Shown here: positions 43,081-53,030 of the stretch, in pieces
How positions within the stretch are numbered: position 1 is the stretch's first letter
Layout of the letters: each line of letters begins with the position of its first letter
NCBI GenBank assembly: GCA_034432375.1
Contig: DAOUCA010000163.1
Coordinates: forward strand, 1-64,000
Reading direction: 5' to 3'
DNA length: 64,000 nucleotides
Source of the DNA: JAHBVH01 sp034432375
GTDB lineage: Bacteria > Chloroflexota > Anaerolineae > Caldilineales > Caldilineaceae
Made by a program: the position numbers and the translations under genes
The notes under the pieces: model-generated
Told to the model about the DNA's origin: nothing
Databases searched by the model: none
The model's input: only the letters and a program-made list of their open reading frames with translations

Positions 43081-43196
43081 GGGTTCTTTCCAGAAGTAAT
43101 GGTAACGGTTTCGCCCGCTTTGGTTTTGATACGTTTCCTACTCAACCGACGGATGGCTGAACGATTACAAAGAAGGGGTTCGTTGTGGGATTTGCG

Positions 43197-43775
43197 CTAT
43201 TCAGCCAACGGATCATCGAAGATTTTGGCAACGGGCATGGCAAACTCGGGCAGCACCTCGCCACCGGTCACAACATCACCCGTGAGTAGAATCTCGGCAT
43301 CACCATCCAAGCTGTAGACTTCGACCATCTGCTGCTCGGGATAGATGAGCCAGACAAGCGCAACACCATTTTGCAAATAGAATTCGACCTTCTCGCGCAA
43401 TTTTCGAATCGAATCGTCAGGTGATTTGATTTCGATGGCCAGATCAGGGAAATGGGAAACGCTTCCCTTTTTTACTAACGGTCGTTGTGCGCTGGTGAAT
43501 GAAACATCAGGCAATCGGGAATTGCGTGTGTCATTCTCCTGTCGATGACGTACCTCAGTTCCAACACGACCCAGCCGTCTAGGTTTTACGAAATTATTGA
43601 GAAATGTAATTACGTTGCCTGACAGCAGGCCACGTTCTTCGGTTGACATTTTTTCACTAATCTCTCCATTGATCAGTTCCAGCAGACGATCACGGTTTTC
43701 CGGCAATTGCTCAAATTGTTCAAATTGCTCGATCGTAATCGCTTTTTCTAGGGTTGGCATTTCCAAAACAGTCAT
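43197..43775 (-). CDS. Uma2 family (DUF820) restriction-endonuclease-fold protein
   Basis: A 192-residue Uma2/DUF820 protein. The PD-(D/E)XK core is LPDVSF followed by LAIEIKSP, with the helix KVEFYLQNGVALVWLIYP. These proteins are abundant in cyanobacteria and Chloroflexota and are of unknown function, possibly mobile nucleases. The N-terminus has a repeated EQFEQFEQLPENR stretch. GGGAG lies 7 nt before the ATG. It is unrelated to the GH32 gene downstream. Confidence 0.9.
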   Translation of the reverse strand: MTVLEMPTLEKAITIEQFEQFEQLPENRDRLLELINGEISEKMSTEERGLLSGNVITFLNNFVKPRRLGRVGTEVRHRQENDTRNSRLPDVSFTSAQRPLVKKGSVSHFPDLAIEIKSPDDSIRKLREKVEFYLQNGVALVWLIYPEQQMVEVYSLDGDAEILLTGDVVTGGEVLPEFAMPVAKIFDDPLAE

Positions 43776-43878
43776 CGCGCACTCCCAAATGGTTACCGTA
43801 ACAATTCCTTGCCTTCAGCCCACCTATCATACCTTCGATCCAGTGGCATTGTCCAACAATCTGGTGAATTTGTCGAAC

Positions 43879-45405
43879 TTATGTTGCTTTCTCTTCTGAC
43901 GTTTTCTTGGGCAAAGGCGCTTGCACTGCTTCTGCCTGTTTAGTCAGCGCTTCGGCCTGCGCGCAGAGCCTATCGATCATGCTCGAAAAGACAAAGCCGT
44001 GAAAAGGATAGACGCTGTACCAGTAAAGTAGACCCAACAGTCCATGTGGCTCAAAGAGCGCGGTCTGCACGAGTTTTGTCTTACCCGATTCCTCATCCAG
44101 TCCCGCCCGAAAGCGCAGCCAACCATGGCCGGGCAGCTTCATCTCGGCGTGAAGCAGAATCAACTCGTTGCGTTCCACCGCTTCCACTCGCCAGAAATCG
44201 AGCGCATCCCCCACCCGCAGGTCGTTGGGGTGGCGCCGTCCACGCCGCATACCCGGCCCGCCGACAGCTCGATCCAACAAGCCACGAATCGTCCAAAGCC
44301 AATTATAGGATGGCCAGCCACGACGCCCACCAATCCCAGAAAAGATCTGAAAGACTATTTCTTGCGGCGCGTCAACGAGTCGTTCGCGCCGCTCAAACAA
44401 CATCCCCTGCTCCTGGCTCAGATAGACCGGCGGCAGATCACCGCGGCTGGAAGCACGGGCATCGCTCCAGACCGTCTCAATATCGTTCGCGGCCATACGC
44501 TTTGCTGCCAATTCAACCGCGGTTTCGTAGGCCAGCGGTTTGATCTGCGGAAAAATTACTTGAGCATCATCCGTTAGCACAACCAGATCGTTGAGGAGCC
44601 CTTCAATCAGCGGTCGCGCAATCGTAACTGGCACCGGCGTCATCCAGTGAACCCAATAGGAGGAGAGAAAAGGGGTTAGAACAGGGACGCGGATGATCAG
44701 GCGTGGTAAGTTTCGGATCTTTGCATAGCGGCGCAACATGTCGGCGTAGGTGAGCACGGTCGGACCACCAATTTCGATCACACGTCCTTTGCTCTCCGGC
44801 GTCTCCAGTGCCGCCAACAGATAGCTCAGCACATCCCTGATCGCAATCGGCTGGGTCAGGTTAAAGGCCCACCGCGGGCAGATCATCACGGGAATCCGTT
44901 CGACCAGGCTACGCAACATTTCAAACGAGAGGCTACCGGAGCCAACGACCATGCCGGCGCGAAATTCTGTTACCGGGACACCACCGGTTTGCAATGCTTG
45001 GCCCGTCTCCTGGCGTGACTTGAGGTGTTCGGAAAGCTTCTGATCTTTGCCCCCCAAACCGCCGAGGTAAATGATCTGTTGCACGCCTGCGGTGGCCGCG
45101 GCCGCGCTAAAATTGCAAGCAGCTTCGTGGTCCCGTTGGCGAAATTGTTTACCGCCCATGCTGTGGATCAAGTAGTAGGCCGCGTCGACATTGGCAAGGG
45201 CTGCGGGGAGGGTGTCCGGCTCGAGAACATCGCCTTCTATGATCTCGACTTGATCTCGCCAGGGGCGCCCCGCCAGTCGGTTGGTCCCCCCACGGACGAG
45301 CAGACGCACCCGATAGCCTGCCTCCAATAGACGGGGTACCAACCGCCCACCGATATAGCCGGTGGCCCCTGTGACGAGAATCCGTTGGTCGTGGTGCTGC
45401 GGCAT
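43879..45405 (-). CDS. SDR-type NAD(P)-binding protein with DUF2867 domain
   Basis: A 508-residue two-domain protein. Residues 1-330 are an atypical short-chain dehydrogenase fold with the cofactor motif TGATGYIGG at 13-21. Residues 340-495 are a DUF2867/SRPBCC-like domain ending in GLLYWYSVYPFHGFVFSSMI, typical of YbjT-like proteins. The ATG at 45405 has AAGGAG about 9 nt upstream; the frame runs further 5' only through a tandem repeat. The role is unknown; quinone- or lipid-related redox is suggested for relatives. Confidence 0.85.
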   Translation of the reverse strand: MPQHHDQRILVTGATGYIGGRLVPRLLEAGYRVRLLVRGGTNRLAGRPWRDQVEIIEGDVLEPDTLPAALANVDAAYYLIHSMGGKQFRQRDHEAACNFSAAAATAGVQQIIYLGGLGGKDQKLSEHLKSRQETGQALQTGGVPVTEFRAGMVVGSGSLSFEMLRSLVERIPVMICPRWAFNLTQPIAIRDVLSYLLAALETPESKGRVIEIGGPTVLTYADMLRRYAKIRNLPRLIIRVPVLTPFLSSYWVHWMTPVPVTIARPLIEGLLNDLVVLTDDAQVIFPQIKPLAYETAVELAAKRMAANDIETVWSDARASSRGDLPPVYLSQEQGMLFERRERLVDAPQEIVFQIFSGIGGRRGWPSYNWLWTIRGLLDRAVGGPGMRRGRRHPNDLRVGDALDFWRVEAVERNELILLHAEMKLPGHGWLRFRAGLDEESGKTKLVQTALFEPHGLLGLLYWYSVYPFHGFVFSSMIDRLCAQAEALTKQAEAVQAPLPKKTSEEKAT

Positions 45406-45422
45406 CTTTCTTCTCCTTAAAT

Positions 45423-45490
45423 GACAGTCTATACATGACAGCACATGATAGTACATGACAGTACATGACAGTCTATACATGACAGTCTAT
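45423..45490 (+). repeat. ACATGACAGT-type tandem repeat
   Basis: Seven degenerate copies of (T)ACATGACAG, with spacings of 10 and 14 nt, directly upstream of the SDR/DUF2867 start. The remaining gap to 45782 is AT-rich, with no gene seen. Confidence 0.65.
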
Positions 45491-45782
45491 AGCATAGCTC
45501 CATCATAACCGGTTTCTGCCGCCGCGCCGTAACCATCACAGCAATGTTTGTACAACCTTTGTCACGTCTGACATAAGCACTATTTGCTTGCTGTTTTACT
45601 GTTAAATATTAGTAAAATCCAGGCTTTTTGTAAGCTTTTTGTTTGCTATCCTCTATTATTCTCGTAACTATTGGTCGTCTTTCTAATAGACCACCGGACA
45701 ACTAACAGGCGACCAGTGGTAACGCCCAATTTGCCAGACTCCAGTAGACTAATCATTTAAAAGTCATAACACTATTTGTTGA

Positions 45783-46955
45783 CTACCCCTCTAATCGCGC
45801 AAAGCGGAAGAGTTCAATGTCGAGCGTGCTCTTGCCCTCTAGTGCCAACTCGGCCAACGTCTCACCAATCGCGGCCGAATGTTTAAAGCCGTGGCCAGAA
45901 CAGGGCGACGCCACAATGACCCGTTCACTCTCAGGATGAACATCAATGATAAAATGTTCATCTGGTGTATTCGTATAGAGGCATACCCCACTTTTGAGAC
46001 AACGCGGTCGCAAGCCGTTAATCCGCCAAGTGGCAAGTTTATTGTAGATCTGTTCAATTTCGTGCGGTTGAACGGTACGCTCAACCGTCGCCGGCGTTAC
46101 CGTCGCAATATACTCTTCCGTCAACAATTTGAGGCCAACCGTACCATCTGGATCATAGGGAAACGCGCTGAAAAACTCCTCAGCTGTGTCTCCAATCCAG
46201 ATCAGAAAAGGAAAGTGTTCGGCATCAAATTGTACGGGATCTTCAGCCTCAAACCAGTAAATTGCCTGGCGGTAGACAGCCAACGCTTGTGCGTAAGCTG
46301 GTGGCAGAAAATCAGCGCTCCATGGGCCGGCGCTGAGCACAACTTTTGCGGCTCGATAGGTAGCGCGCTCTGTCGTGACGGTAACACCATCGGCATCGTA
46401 GTGATGCGCCGTTACCCGTTCATCGAAATGCACATGCGCACCGTAGGCTTCGGCCAGCTTGAGTTGCGTTGCAACGGCTTTCTCAACGGCAACGATGCCA
46501 CCCGTCGGCTCAAAGTAGGCATGTTCGTGATCCTGAATCCGCAGTTGCGGCCACCGTTGGCGCACTGCGGTGGCATCTAAAACCTCATGTGCTATCGCAA
46601 ATTCACGGGCCAATGCGGCCGTCTGCTCGACAAAGTCCCCTTGACCATGAAACTGAGCACCCCCGCGATAGGGGCAGAGAATCAGACCACCAGAAAGAGT
46701 CAGTAGACGCTCACCACTGGCTGTTTCCAGATCGCGCCAGATCTCATGGGAACGTTTGGCAAAGGGCACATAGGCGGCACCCTCGCCCGTAGCCAGGCGT
46801 GTAATACGGCTTTCGCCGTGGGTCGAGCCCAGCGTATGCGGCGGGTGATATTGATCAATCCCTAGCACCTTTGCCCCTCGTTTTGCCAACTGATAGAGGG
46901 TAGCACTGCCCATTGCACCCAACCCAATCACAATTACATCGTATGCGCTTTCCAT
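45783..46955 (-). CDS. solA: Monomeric sarcosine oxidase / N-methyl-L-tryptophan oxidase family
   Basis: A 390-residue flavin-dependent amine oxidase. The N-terminal dinucleotide motif is VIVIGLGAMGSATLYQLA. The segment GVCLYTNTPDEHFIIDVHP carries Cys325 (approximate), the covalent FAD attachment site of this family, and PCSGHGFKHS follows. It oxidises N-methyl amino acids to amino acid, formaldehyde and hydrogen peroxide. There is no signal peptide. The binding site (GAAAG) is weak. The gene symbol reflects family resemblance; sarcosine versus N-methyltryptophan cannot be decided. Confidence 0.82.
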   Translation of the reverse strand: MESAYDVIVIGLGAMGSATLYQLAKRGAKVLGIDQYHPPHTLGSTHGESRITRLATGEGAAYVPFAKRSHEIWRDLETASGERLLTLSGGLILCPYRGGAQFHGQGDFVEQTAALAREFAIAHEVLDATAVRQRWPQLRIQDHEHAYFEPTGGIVAVEKAVATQLKLAEAYGAHVHFDERVTAHHYDADGVTVTTERATYRAAKVVLSAGPWSADFLPPAYAQALAVYRQAIYWFEAEDPVQFDAEHFPFLIWIGDTAEEFFSAFPYDPDGTVGLKLLTEEYIATVTPATVERTVQPHEIEQIYNKLATWRINGLRPRCLKSGVCLYTNTPDEHFIIDVHPESERVIVASPCSGHGFKHSAAIGETLAELALEGKSTLDIELFRFARLEG

Positions 46956-47150
46956 TGCTGCTGCTTTCTATCTTGGATGAGTGCACTCGTATCCCGGTTT
47001 ACCTGCACAGCGATGTCACCAAGGATGGCAATGCCTCTCGTTTGCCAATATCAATAAAGTTCCCTATAGTTTGCGTCAACAAGTTGCCGTATGCAAATCA
47101 AACTGTGCAGCGGCTTTGGTATAGCAGCTAGCGAGTATCTGGAAACTAAC

Positions 47151-47180
47151 AGTGGCCGGCAGGTGATCCTGCCGGCCACT
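47151..47180. terminator. 13-bp perfect hairpin
   Basis: AGTGGCCGGCAGG (47151-47163) and its exact inverse (47168-47180) around TGAT. It lies in the gap between two minus-strand genes (46956-47305), downstream of the HD-GYP gene, and probably ends that transcript. The rest of the gap holds nothing coding. Confidence 0.65.
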
Positions 47181-47305
47181 TATACTGAGAGACGTACATC
47201 ATTCTCTACACGAGAGAAACAACCTCGACTGCATCACTTATGCACACCGTTCAGTGCGCCTCTTCCAGGAAGGGTACCCCATACGATCCAGTAGAACCAT
47301 TATTC

Positions 47306-48733
47306 CTAAACGGAGGCCAACCCATAGATTTGCGCGAATTGTTTGAGCTTGATCCCTTCTAAATCCTGGCTGCTCTGCAGTGTCTGATTAATCACGCTGC
47401 GGGCAGAGTTGATCACTAACCGTTCGCCTTCCCGCTCTGCAATGTGAATAAAGGCCTTGACCACCTCTGGATCAAATTGCGTCCCAGCACATTGGATCAC
47501 TTCTTTGATAATTTCGGGGATTGACATCGCTTTGTGATAGGGGCGGTCCGAAGCCATCGCCTCCACCGAATCACAAACGTTGAGGATGCGCGCTTCCAAG
47601 GGGATACATTCCCCAGCCAATCCGTCCGGGTAGCCACGGCCATCCCAGCGTTCGTGGTGATGGCGAATAAAGGGCACCACATGGCGCAGGCCATGGCTGG
47701 TGGCAATAAAATCCGCGCCAATTTCGGCATGTTTTTTGACAAATTCATATTCGGTGTCGGTCAATTTTGCGGGCTTGTGCAGAATCGCCTCGGGGATCGC
47801 GATCTTGCCAATGTCATGTAAATAGGCGCTCTGCCGTACAACCTCAATCTGTTCGTCCGCCAGTTTCATCTCTTTGGCAATGGCCACGGCATAGGCAGCA
47901 ACTTGGGCCGCGTGGCTGCCGACATAGGGGTCGCGCGCGTCAAAGATCTTGGCCAGGGTCAGTAACAGTTCGCCATTGAGTTGCTGAATTTCATCATTGG
48001 CGGCAGTCAATTCAGCATTGACCCCTTCCATGCGCGTCATCGCGTCTGCTTGCAACTTAGGTAGCATGAACGATTGATAGATCAGCGCAAGAGGCGCCAA
48101 CATAAAAATTGAAAGTAGCGGATTCTGCTGCAGCAGCAAAACAGTGACGTACCCAATGCTGGCCAGTGGAATCTCAAGCAGCAGACCGTCACGGATCATG
48201 CCCGTATCCCAGATGGAGACTCCTCGCACAAAGAGCAGCCACAGGAGCAAAAACGTTTGATTGACAACGACATAGAGGCCAATGGCGGCAAGGATCATCG
48301 GAATATTCGTGTACTTATCAAATGCGCTTCCCCACTGCTCATAGCGTTCTATCAAAAGATAGACGCTTAGTCCTCCCAGTATCGTTTTGGCCATGTTAAA
48401 TGGTTGGACGTACCAACCCCGCAACAATGTGCTATTGGTATAGCGCTGCTTTGCCCACTCCACTGCGAAAGAGATCGTCACCACCAAGAGAAATTGCCAC
48501 TCATTGAGGAGCAGAATACTGGCAAAAAGGATGATGGTTGAGGCTTCGTAGCTGCGATGCTGTGGTCCTTCGACCACAAAAAGTCGCATCACTGTTGCCG
48601 TCATAACGATATAGAGAAAGAGTCCTATGGGGGCTGCCGCACTCAGTTGATTCATTGCAATATAGAGTGCTGCCAAGACGGTTAACAAAAATGTTGCGAA
48701 AATAAAGATCCAGGCATGTTTTTGCATTGGCAT
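47306..48733 (-). CDS. Membrane-bound HD-GYP domain protein
   Basis: A 475-residue protein with about seven transmembrane segments in residues 1-230, a short coiled coil (AMTRMEGVNAELTAANDEIQ) and an HD-GYP domain (260-440). The catalytic signatures HDIGK and HHERWDGRGYPDG are both complete, so it should be an active c-di-GMP phosphodiesterase. The membrane part is probably a sensor. The ATG binding site is weak. No diguanylate cyclase is nearby. Confidence 0.88.
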   Translation of the reverse strand: MPMQKHAWIFIFATFLLTVLAALYIAMNQLSAAAPIGLFLYIVMTATVMRLFVVEGPQHRSYEASTIILFASILLLNEWQFLLVVTISFAVEWAKQRYTNSTLLRGWYVQPFNMAKTILGGLSVYLLIERYEQWGSAFDKYTNIPMILAAIGLYVVVNQTFLLLWLLFVRGVSIWDTGMIRDGLLLEIPLASIGYVTVLLLQQNPLLSIFMLAPLALIYQSFMLPKLQADAMTRMEGVNAELTAANDEIQQLNGELLLTLAKIFDARDPYVGSHAAQVAAYAVAIAKEMKLADEQIEVVRQSAYLHDIGKIAIPEAILHKPAKLTDTEYEFVKKHAEIGADFIATSHGLRHVVPFIRHHHERWDGRGYPDGLAGECIPLEARILNVCDSVEAMASDRPYHKAMSIPEIIKEVIQCAGTQFDPEVVKAFIHIAEREGERLVINSARSVINQTLQSSQDLEGIKLKQFAQIYGLASV

Positions 48734-48824
48734 GAGTTACACGTCCCTATCAGTGTGTAAACCATTGATAGATAATCTAAGCGATACCATTTTGTTTGAA
48801 GTTAACAATAAATTAATGTAATGA

Positions 48825-48905
48825 TGAACCCCACCACCGGCCCCTCCTCGACATCAGGGAAGGGAGGATTGCTCCTCCCTTGCGCGTGGGAGGGGTAGGT
48901 TCGTC
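48825..48905 (+). repeat. CCCCACC...ACATCAGGGA repeat, copy 3
   Basis: ATGAACCCCACCACCGGCCC, CGACATCAGGGAAGGGAGG and TGGGAGGGGTAGGTTCG follow the same order as at 5712 and 56021. The rest of the gap 48734-49168 holds no gene. Confidence 0.5.
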
Positions 48906-49152
48906 GTTACAAATTTATTCTGAATTGCGTTGCACTCATCAGAATAGAGCTTACTATCTCCGTCGTTGGAACGCATGAGGTATACATTTGTAGTAGCTGC
49001 AAAGAGTATAACATTTGCGGCACGGCAGATTTCTGACAGATAACTGTCTGATGTTATCGTAAGTTTGTCCAACGGTGAGCAAAGAGGGGCTGACTCAGCC
49101 AAAACTTACAAAATGGCAAAGTAGAAATGCGAGGAGCGCGCGGAGAGGCAAA

Positions 49153-49168
49153 ATGCACGGCGGTGCAT
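49153..49168 (-). terminator. Short terminator of the sulfatase-VOC operon
   Basis: ATGCAC/GTGCAT stem directly before the minus-strand stop of the VOC gene, followed on that strand by TTTTGCC. Confidence 0.5.
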
Positions 49169-49537
49169 CTAGTCACCATGCGACAGCGATGCCCAAAGCT
49201 CAATTCGATTGCCTTCGGGATCATGAAAATATAAGACATGCGCGCCCCAACGGTTGGCAATCGCGCTGCACTCAATTGAAGCCTCTTGTAGCTGCTGCAT
49301 GGCTACCGGTAGGTTGCCGACCTGCCAGCTCAAGGTAATCCCATCGCCATTGGCCGGGCGAATGGTGGCACGTCGGTGATCAGCGATGCTCAAATAGCTT
49401 GTTGGCCCCAATTGAAATTCGACAAACCAGTCGTTGGCATAGGTCACAGGAAGCTGCAACTGGTCGCGATAGAAGGCAACGGTTGCCGTCCATTCGGCAC
49501 AATAGAGAATCGTATTGGTGCGCTGAATCGGAATCAT
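49169..49537 (-). CDS. VOC family protein (glyoxalase/bleomycin-resistance fold)
   Basis: A 122-residue vicinal-oxygen-chelate protein with the two paired beta-alpha-beta-beta-beta modules: NTILYCAEWTATVAFYRDQL at the start and VLYFHDPEGNRIELWA, the classical final strand with the metal-ligand Glu. The first half is weak in metal ligands. Its start overlaps the stop of the upstream sulfatase by 4 nt, so the two are co-translated and may act on the same compound. No specific function can be given. Confidence 0.87.
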   Translation of the reverse strand: MIPIQRTNTILYCAEWTATVAFYRDQLQLPVTYANDWFVEFQLGPTSYLSIADHRRATIRPANGDGITLSWQVGNLPVAMQQLQEASIECSAIANRWGAHVLYFHDPEGNRIELWASLSHGD

Positions 49538-50934
49538 GGCTGGTGACTGGGGTTCAGCTGTGGAATGAGCGCTTCGACATCAGCCTGCCAGCGCTTGAGC
49601 AATGGATATAACGTTTCAACAATTGCCGGCGCGTGCGCAACCAAATTGTGCTCCTCACCTTGATCGTTGCATAAATCGTAGAGTTCCAGGCGGCCATCTT
49701 CAAAGAACTCAATCAACTTATATGCACCGGCGCGCACAGATGAGCCAGGCGTTCCCCCCTGATTGCCATAATGGGGATAGTGCCAAAAGATTGCCTCACG
49801 CGCAAATTCTCTTTCGCCGGTGAAGAGGGGATAGAGGCTCAACCCTTCTAGCGGCAGATCGGTACGCGGCGGTAACGCAGCTGCCTCCAGCAACGTGGGA
49901 AAGAAATCCGGGCTGGTTACTGGTATATGACAGGTGCTACCCGGTAGAACCACGCCCGGCCATTTGACGATGAGTGGCTCACGTGTGCCCCCTTCATACA
50001 TCCAGCCTTTGCCTTCGGCCAGCGGGGCATTACAGGTGGGTGATCCTTCGGCGGTGGCCAGTCCGCCATTATCCGAGGTAAAGATGACAAGTGTATTGTC
50101 CGCCAACCCGTGCGCCGCCAACGCGGCCAACAGGCGGCCAACGTTCCAATCAAGATTTTCTATCATCGCCGCGTAGACCGGATCGGATTGCAGCAGCCGA
50201 CGCGTGATGCGAAGGTGTTGCTTGTGTTCGGTGGGGAAGAAGTCGCCTTCGGCAAAGGTTGGCTGCTGATCCAGCCCCAACGCTTGCGCCTTTGCCACAT
50301 ATTTTGCAATGTCGGCCGCTTTGGCCTGGATCGGTGTGTGAACGGCATAGTGCCAAAAATTGAGAAAAAAGGGCATTGTCTGATCATGCGTATCGATCAG
50401 GTGAATCGCCTCATCAGTCAAGCGGTCGGTCAGATACTCGCCATCGGGGCCACCGTCTAGCCCTGGCACAGCATATGGGCTAAAGTAGCCACCCGGTGCC
50501 GGCGAACCAAGTTGACAGCCACCAATGTTCACATCAAAGCCATGATCTTCCGGGTAATGGCCCTCGCCGCCCAAATGCCATTTGCCCACGTGCCAAGTAG
50601 CATAGCCCGCTTCACGCAGCGCCGTAGCAATGGTAGTTTCACTCTGGGGTAGCTCCTTGAGATAGGGCACATCGATCAACTTACCGCGGGCGGGGTGAAT
50701 GCTGCCGGCCCAATCGATCCAATCGGTAATGCCCAACGTCACCGGGTACTTGCCCGTCATGATGCTCGCGCGCGTCGGCGAACAGACCGGACAGGCGGCA
50801 TAGGCATCGGTAAATAGCATCCCCTCAGCAGCCAATCGGTCAAGAGTGGGCGTCTCGTAGAAGGTGCTGCCGTAACAGCCCAAGTCGCGCCAACCCATAT
50901 CGTCGATCAGAATAAAGATGATATTTGGTTGCAT
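49534..50934 (-). CDS. Sulfatase (formylglycine type)
   Basis: A 466-residue type I sulfatase without signal peptide. The signature is CSPTRASIMTG with Cys51 as the formylglycine precursor; metal-site segments are NIIFILIDDMGWRD and VIFTSDNGGL. The layout is close to arylsulfatase A/N-acetylgalactosamine sulfatase-like enzymes. AAAGGG lies 6 nt before the ATG. It forms an operon with the VOC gene (4-nt overlap). It is one of three sulfatases in 20 kb. Confidence 0.9.
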   Translation of the reverse strand: MQPNIIFILIDDMGWRDLGCYGSTFYETPTLDRLAAEGMLFTDAYAACPVCSPTRASIMTGKYPVTLGITDWIDWAGSIHPARGKLIDVPYLKELPQSETTIATALREAGYATWHVGKWHLGGEGHYPEDHGFDVNIGGCQLGSPAPGGYFSPYAVPGLDGGPDGEYLTDRLTDEAIHLIDTHDQTMPFFLNFWHYAVHTPIQAKAADIAKYVAKAQALGLDQQPTFAEGDFFPTEHKQHLRITRRLLQSDPVYAAMIENLDWNVGRLLAALAAHGLADNTLVIFTSDNGGLATAEGSPTCNAPLAEGKGWMYEGGTREPLIVKWPGVVLPGSTCHIPVTSPDFFPTLLEAAALPPRTDLPLEGLSLYPLFTGEREFAREAIFWHYPHYGNQGGTPGSSVRAGAYKLIEFFEDGRLELYDLCNDQGEEHNLVAHAPAIVETLYPLLKRWQADVEALIPQLNPSHQP

Positions 50935-51086
50935 GGGTTGCCCTTTCGTTTCAAAACAGCGTGCTTGATCAATCAGCCGGAAGGAAAGACTATCCCAGCA
51001 AAAGGATTATAAACGCTTTGGGGGTTTCAGGCGAGTTACCCCAATACCTTTGTACCAGCGAGCAGACCGCCGTCCCTTTTCAACAC

Positions 51087-51126
51087 AAAGAGGGCCGATG
51101 ACGGTGCACCGTCATCGGCCCTCTTT
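51087..51126. terminator. 40-bp perfect palindrome
   Basis: AAAGAGGGCCGATGACGGTG (51087-51106) is followed directly by its inverse (51107-51126), with A-rich and T-rich ends, so it can terminate in both directions. It lies downstream of the minus-strand gene at 51291. A second inverted repeat, GACTTACGCAG (51147) with CTGCGTAAGTC (51212), lies nearby. Confidence 0.75.
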
Positions 51127-51290
51127 GGTAATAGCTGTATAAGACTTACGCAGTTTTTTGACTTCGCGCCCCACGGGTTCCGGTCAAAAGCCACCTACTC
51201 AGTCAGCGAGCTGCGTAAGTCCTATATTTCTAACAACAGTTATTGGCCAGTGGCAACAGAGAAGTGGCAGAACCGTGCTGCACCAAAGGG

Positions 51291-52517
51291 CTAGCGGCGC
51301 AGCAGCGGTAGGTAGATCGATTGCAACAACTCACCGTGCGTGCTATCAAGTTCTGTGGTACTGCTATCACTGTTGACGGCAACCAACCAATAGGTATATT
51401 GGGTACCCAGGCGGACATTTGCATCATTGTATTGATAAGTCGCACCAGAGCCTGCGCTACCACGGCTGGCAATCATCGGAGGTGTCAACAGTTGGGCATC
51501 GGCCCGCTTGTCAGATGTGCCGCGCCAGAGTTGAAAGGCCTGCACCTGCAACTCTAAGGCAGTTTCCCAATTGAGCTCAACTTGCTCGCCATTGGCGGTT
51601 GCCGTGAAATAGAGCAAATTGAGTGCAGTCGGTGCGCGCGGTGTGAGTGAGGGGGTAGCGCCAACCGTCGGCTGCACAGGTGGCGTCGGCGTATCTGTCA
51701 CCGTCGGCGTTGGTGTAACCGTGTCTGGTGGTTCAACAACGACGTCTGTCGCTGTCGCTGTTGCAGTTGGCGTCGCTATCGGCGTCGACGTTGCGGTCGG
51801 TGTCATCGTTGGCGTGCTTGTCGCCGTTGCAGTTGGCGTCAGGGTTGGCGTGCTTGTTGCTGTTGATGGCGGCGTGACCGTGGCCGTTGCTGTTGGGATT
51901 GGGGTTGCGGTCGCCGTTACAGTTGGCGTTGGCGTCGGTGGCGATGGCTCGAAACAGGTGGCAGCAATCCCAATCGAATCATTGGCATAATAGGACCAAT
52001 TCCCAGCGACCGGAATATCAAAGGTTAGATATTCGACCATCTGTTGCTCGTCAACAATTAGATAAGGGTCAAGTGGATCGTCAACAGCCCACCAGTTGCG
52101 ACGATCATCGTTGTCATCATCAATCACGACCAAATTGACGCGTGTGCCTGGCGTTAACTGACCTAAGTTATAGGCAGCGTGATAGACTGCCGGCAACTGA
52201 CAATCCCCGCTACAACGCCAAACCCGTTCACCGGGTGCAGCAGTATAGATGGCATCACCAGAACCATTTACAGTCCCGTTTTCTAGAGCAAAGGTGAAGG
52301 GTAATCGTTTTACGATAAAGGTATCAAAGTCGCTACCCAGGGTATAGCTATTGGGTCCCTCACCAAGCCACTCAACCGTTGGCAGCACATTGCCACAGAT
52401 GTTGGGTGCCTGCTGTGCGTTGGCAACAGCTGGTTGCAGGAGGTAAAAGCCAACCAACGCAGCAACCGTGAGGAAAACAGCGTGTCGAATAACTGCATTT
52501 GGGGTTTGTTTTTTCAT
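51291..52517 (-). CDS. Secreted protein with T/P-rich linker and YLP tail
   Basis: A 408-residue exported protein. The signal peptide is AVFLTVAALVGFYLLQPAVANAQQ. Residues 35-190 form a beta-rich domain I do not recognise; residues 195-295 are a low-complexity linker of (T/A/P) repeats such as PTPTPTVTATATPIPTATAT; residues 300-390 resemble a fibronectin-type III domain (VELNWETALELQVQAFQLWR, YTYWLVAVNS). The C-terminus is QSIYLPLLRR, like the ends of two other exported proteins in this window. AAAGGAAG stands before the ATG. Confidence 0.75.
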   Translation of the reverse strand: MKKQTPNAVIRHAVFLTVAALVGFYLLQPAVANAQQAPNICGNVLPTVEWLGEGPNSYTLGSDFDTFIVKRLPFTFALENGTVNGSGDAIYTAAPGERVWRCSGDCQLPAVYHAAYNLGQLTPGTRVNLVVIDDDNDDRRNWWAVDDPLDPYLIVDEQQMVEYLTFDIPVAGNWSYYANDSIGIAATCFEPSPPTPTPTVTATATPIPTATATVTPPSTATSTPTLTPTATATSTPTMTPTATSTPIATPTATATATDVVVEPPDTVTPTPTVTDTPTPPVQPTVGATPSLTPRAPTALNLLYFTATANGEQVELNWETALELQVQAFQLWRGTSDKRADAQLLTPPMIASRGSAGSGATYQYNDANVRLGTQYTYWLVAVNSDSSTTELDSTHGELLQSIYLPLLRR

Positions 52518-52949
52518 TTTGCGCTTCCTTTACACGTTTCTTCTGAACGTGTTCTACGCATCTCTATCACTGAACAATACGAACGATCTACAGACGTACA
52601 CGGCTGATGCAAAGAATCACATCATTTCTCCAAGTTTGCTACGTCATTTGAATTTACACCAATAAGACAAAAGTTTGCTATACATTTTCATTACGATTTG
52701 CGGTTTGCTCCGCCAGAACAGGCTGATGGCCGCAAAGATTCTACTTTAGCCATGACATTCTATGACATTTCCGCTATTTGCTTCCAACTAGCTAAAATGC
52801 GTCTAGTATCTTTGACGTACAACATAGCCATTACGTTCCTGACAATTTGACGCGAATGCTTACAAAATCTATATTCACGCAAAAAAAGAGAAGCCCTTTG
52901 CAGAAAAGTCCTTGTGCGACTAAACGTGCGTAACATCTGGTACTTATAG

Positions 52950-53030
52950 ACTAATCTTTAAAAGTCATCCATAATAGAGTTACTTTTACACGAGAGAGGC
53001 TGTATGACTTTTAAGGGTTTAATCTATCAG
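52950..53030 (-). repeat. Short inverted-repeat element, copy B
   Basis: Inverted copy of the sequence at 9968-10046, with the same order of blocks (TATGGATGACTTTTAA, AAAAGTAA, CTCTCGTGTAAAA, CATACAGCC). It lies in the 840-bp gap 52518-53360, the largest non-coding stretch here, where I see no gene or RNA. Confidence 0.6.

Noticed and set aside
43095..43140. LacI-type operator upstream of the GH32 gene
   Set aside because: GGTAACGGTTTCGCC only partly fits the palindromic consensus, and no LacI-family regulator gene lies nearby, so it is mentioned only as a possibility in the gene entry.
45879..46580. Plus-strand open frame of 233 codons
   Set aside because: It is antisense to the SolA-like oxidase gene and has no supporting motif.
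51619..51990. Plus-strand open frame rich in Val/Gly/Ala opposite the T/P-rich linker
   Set aside because: It is a shadow of the repetitive threonine/proline-coding region of the minus-strand secreted protein.
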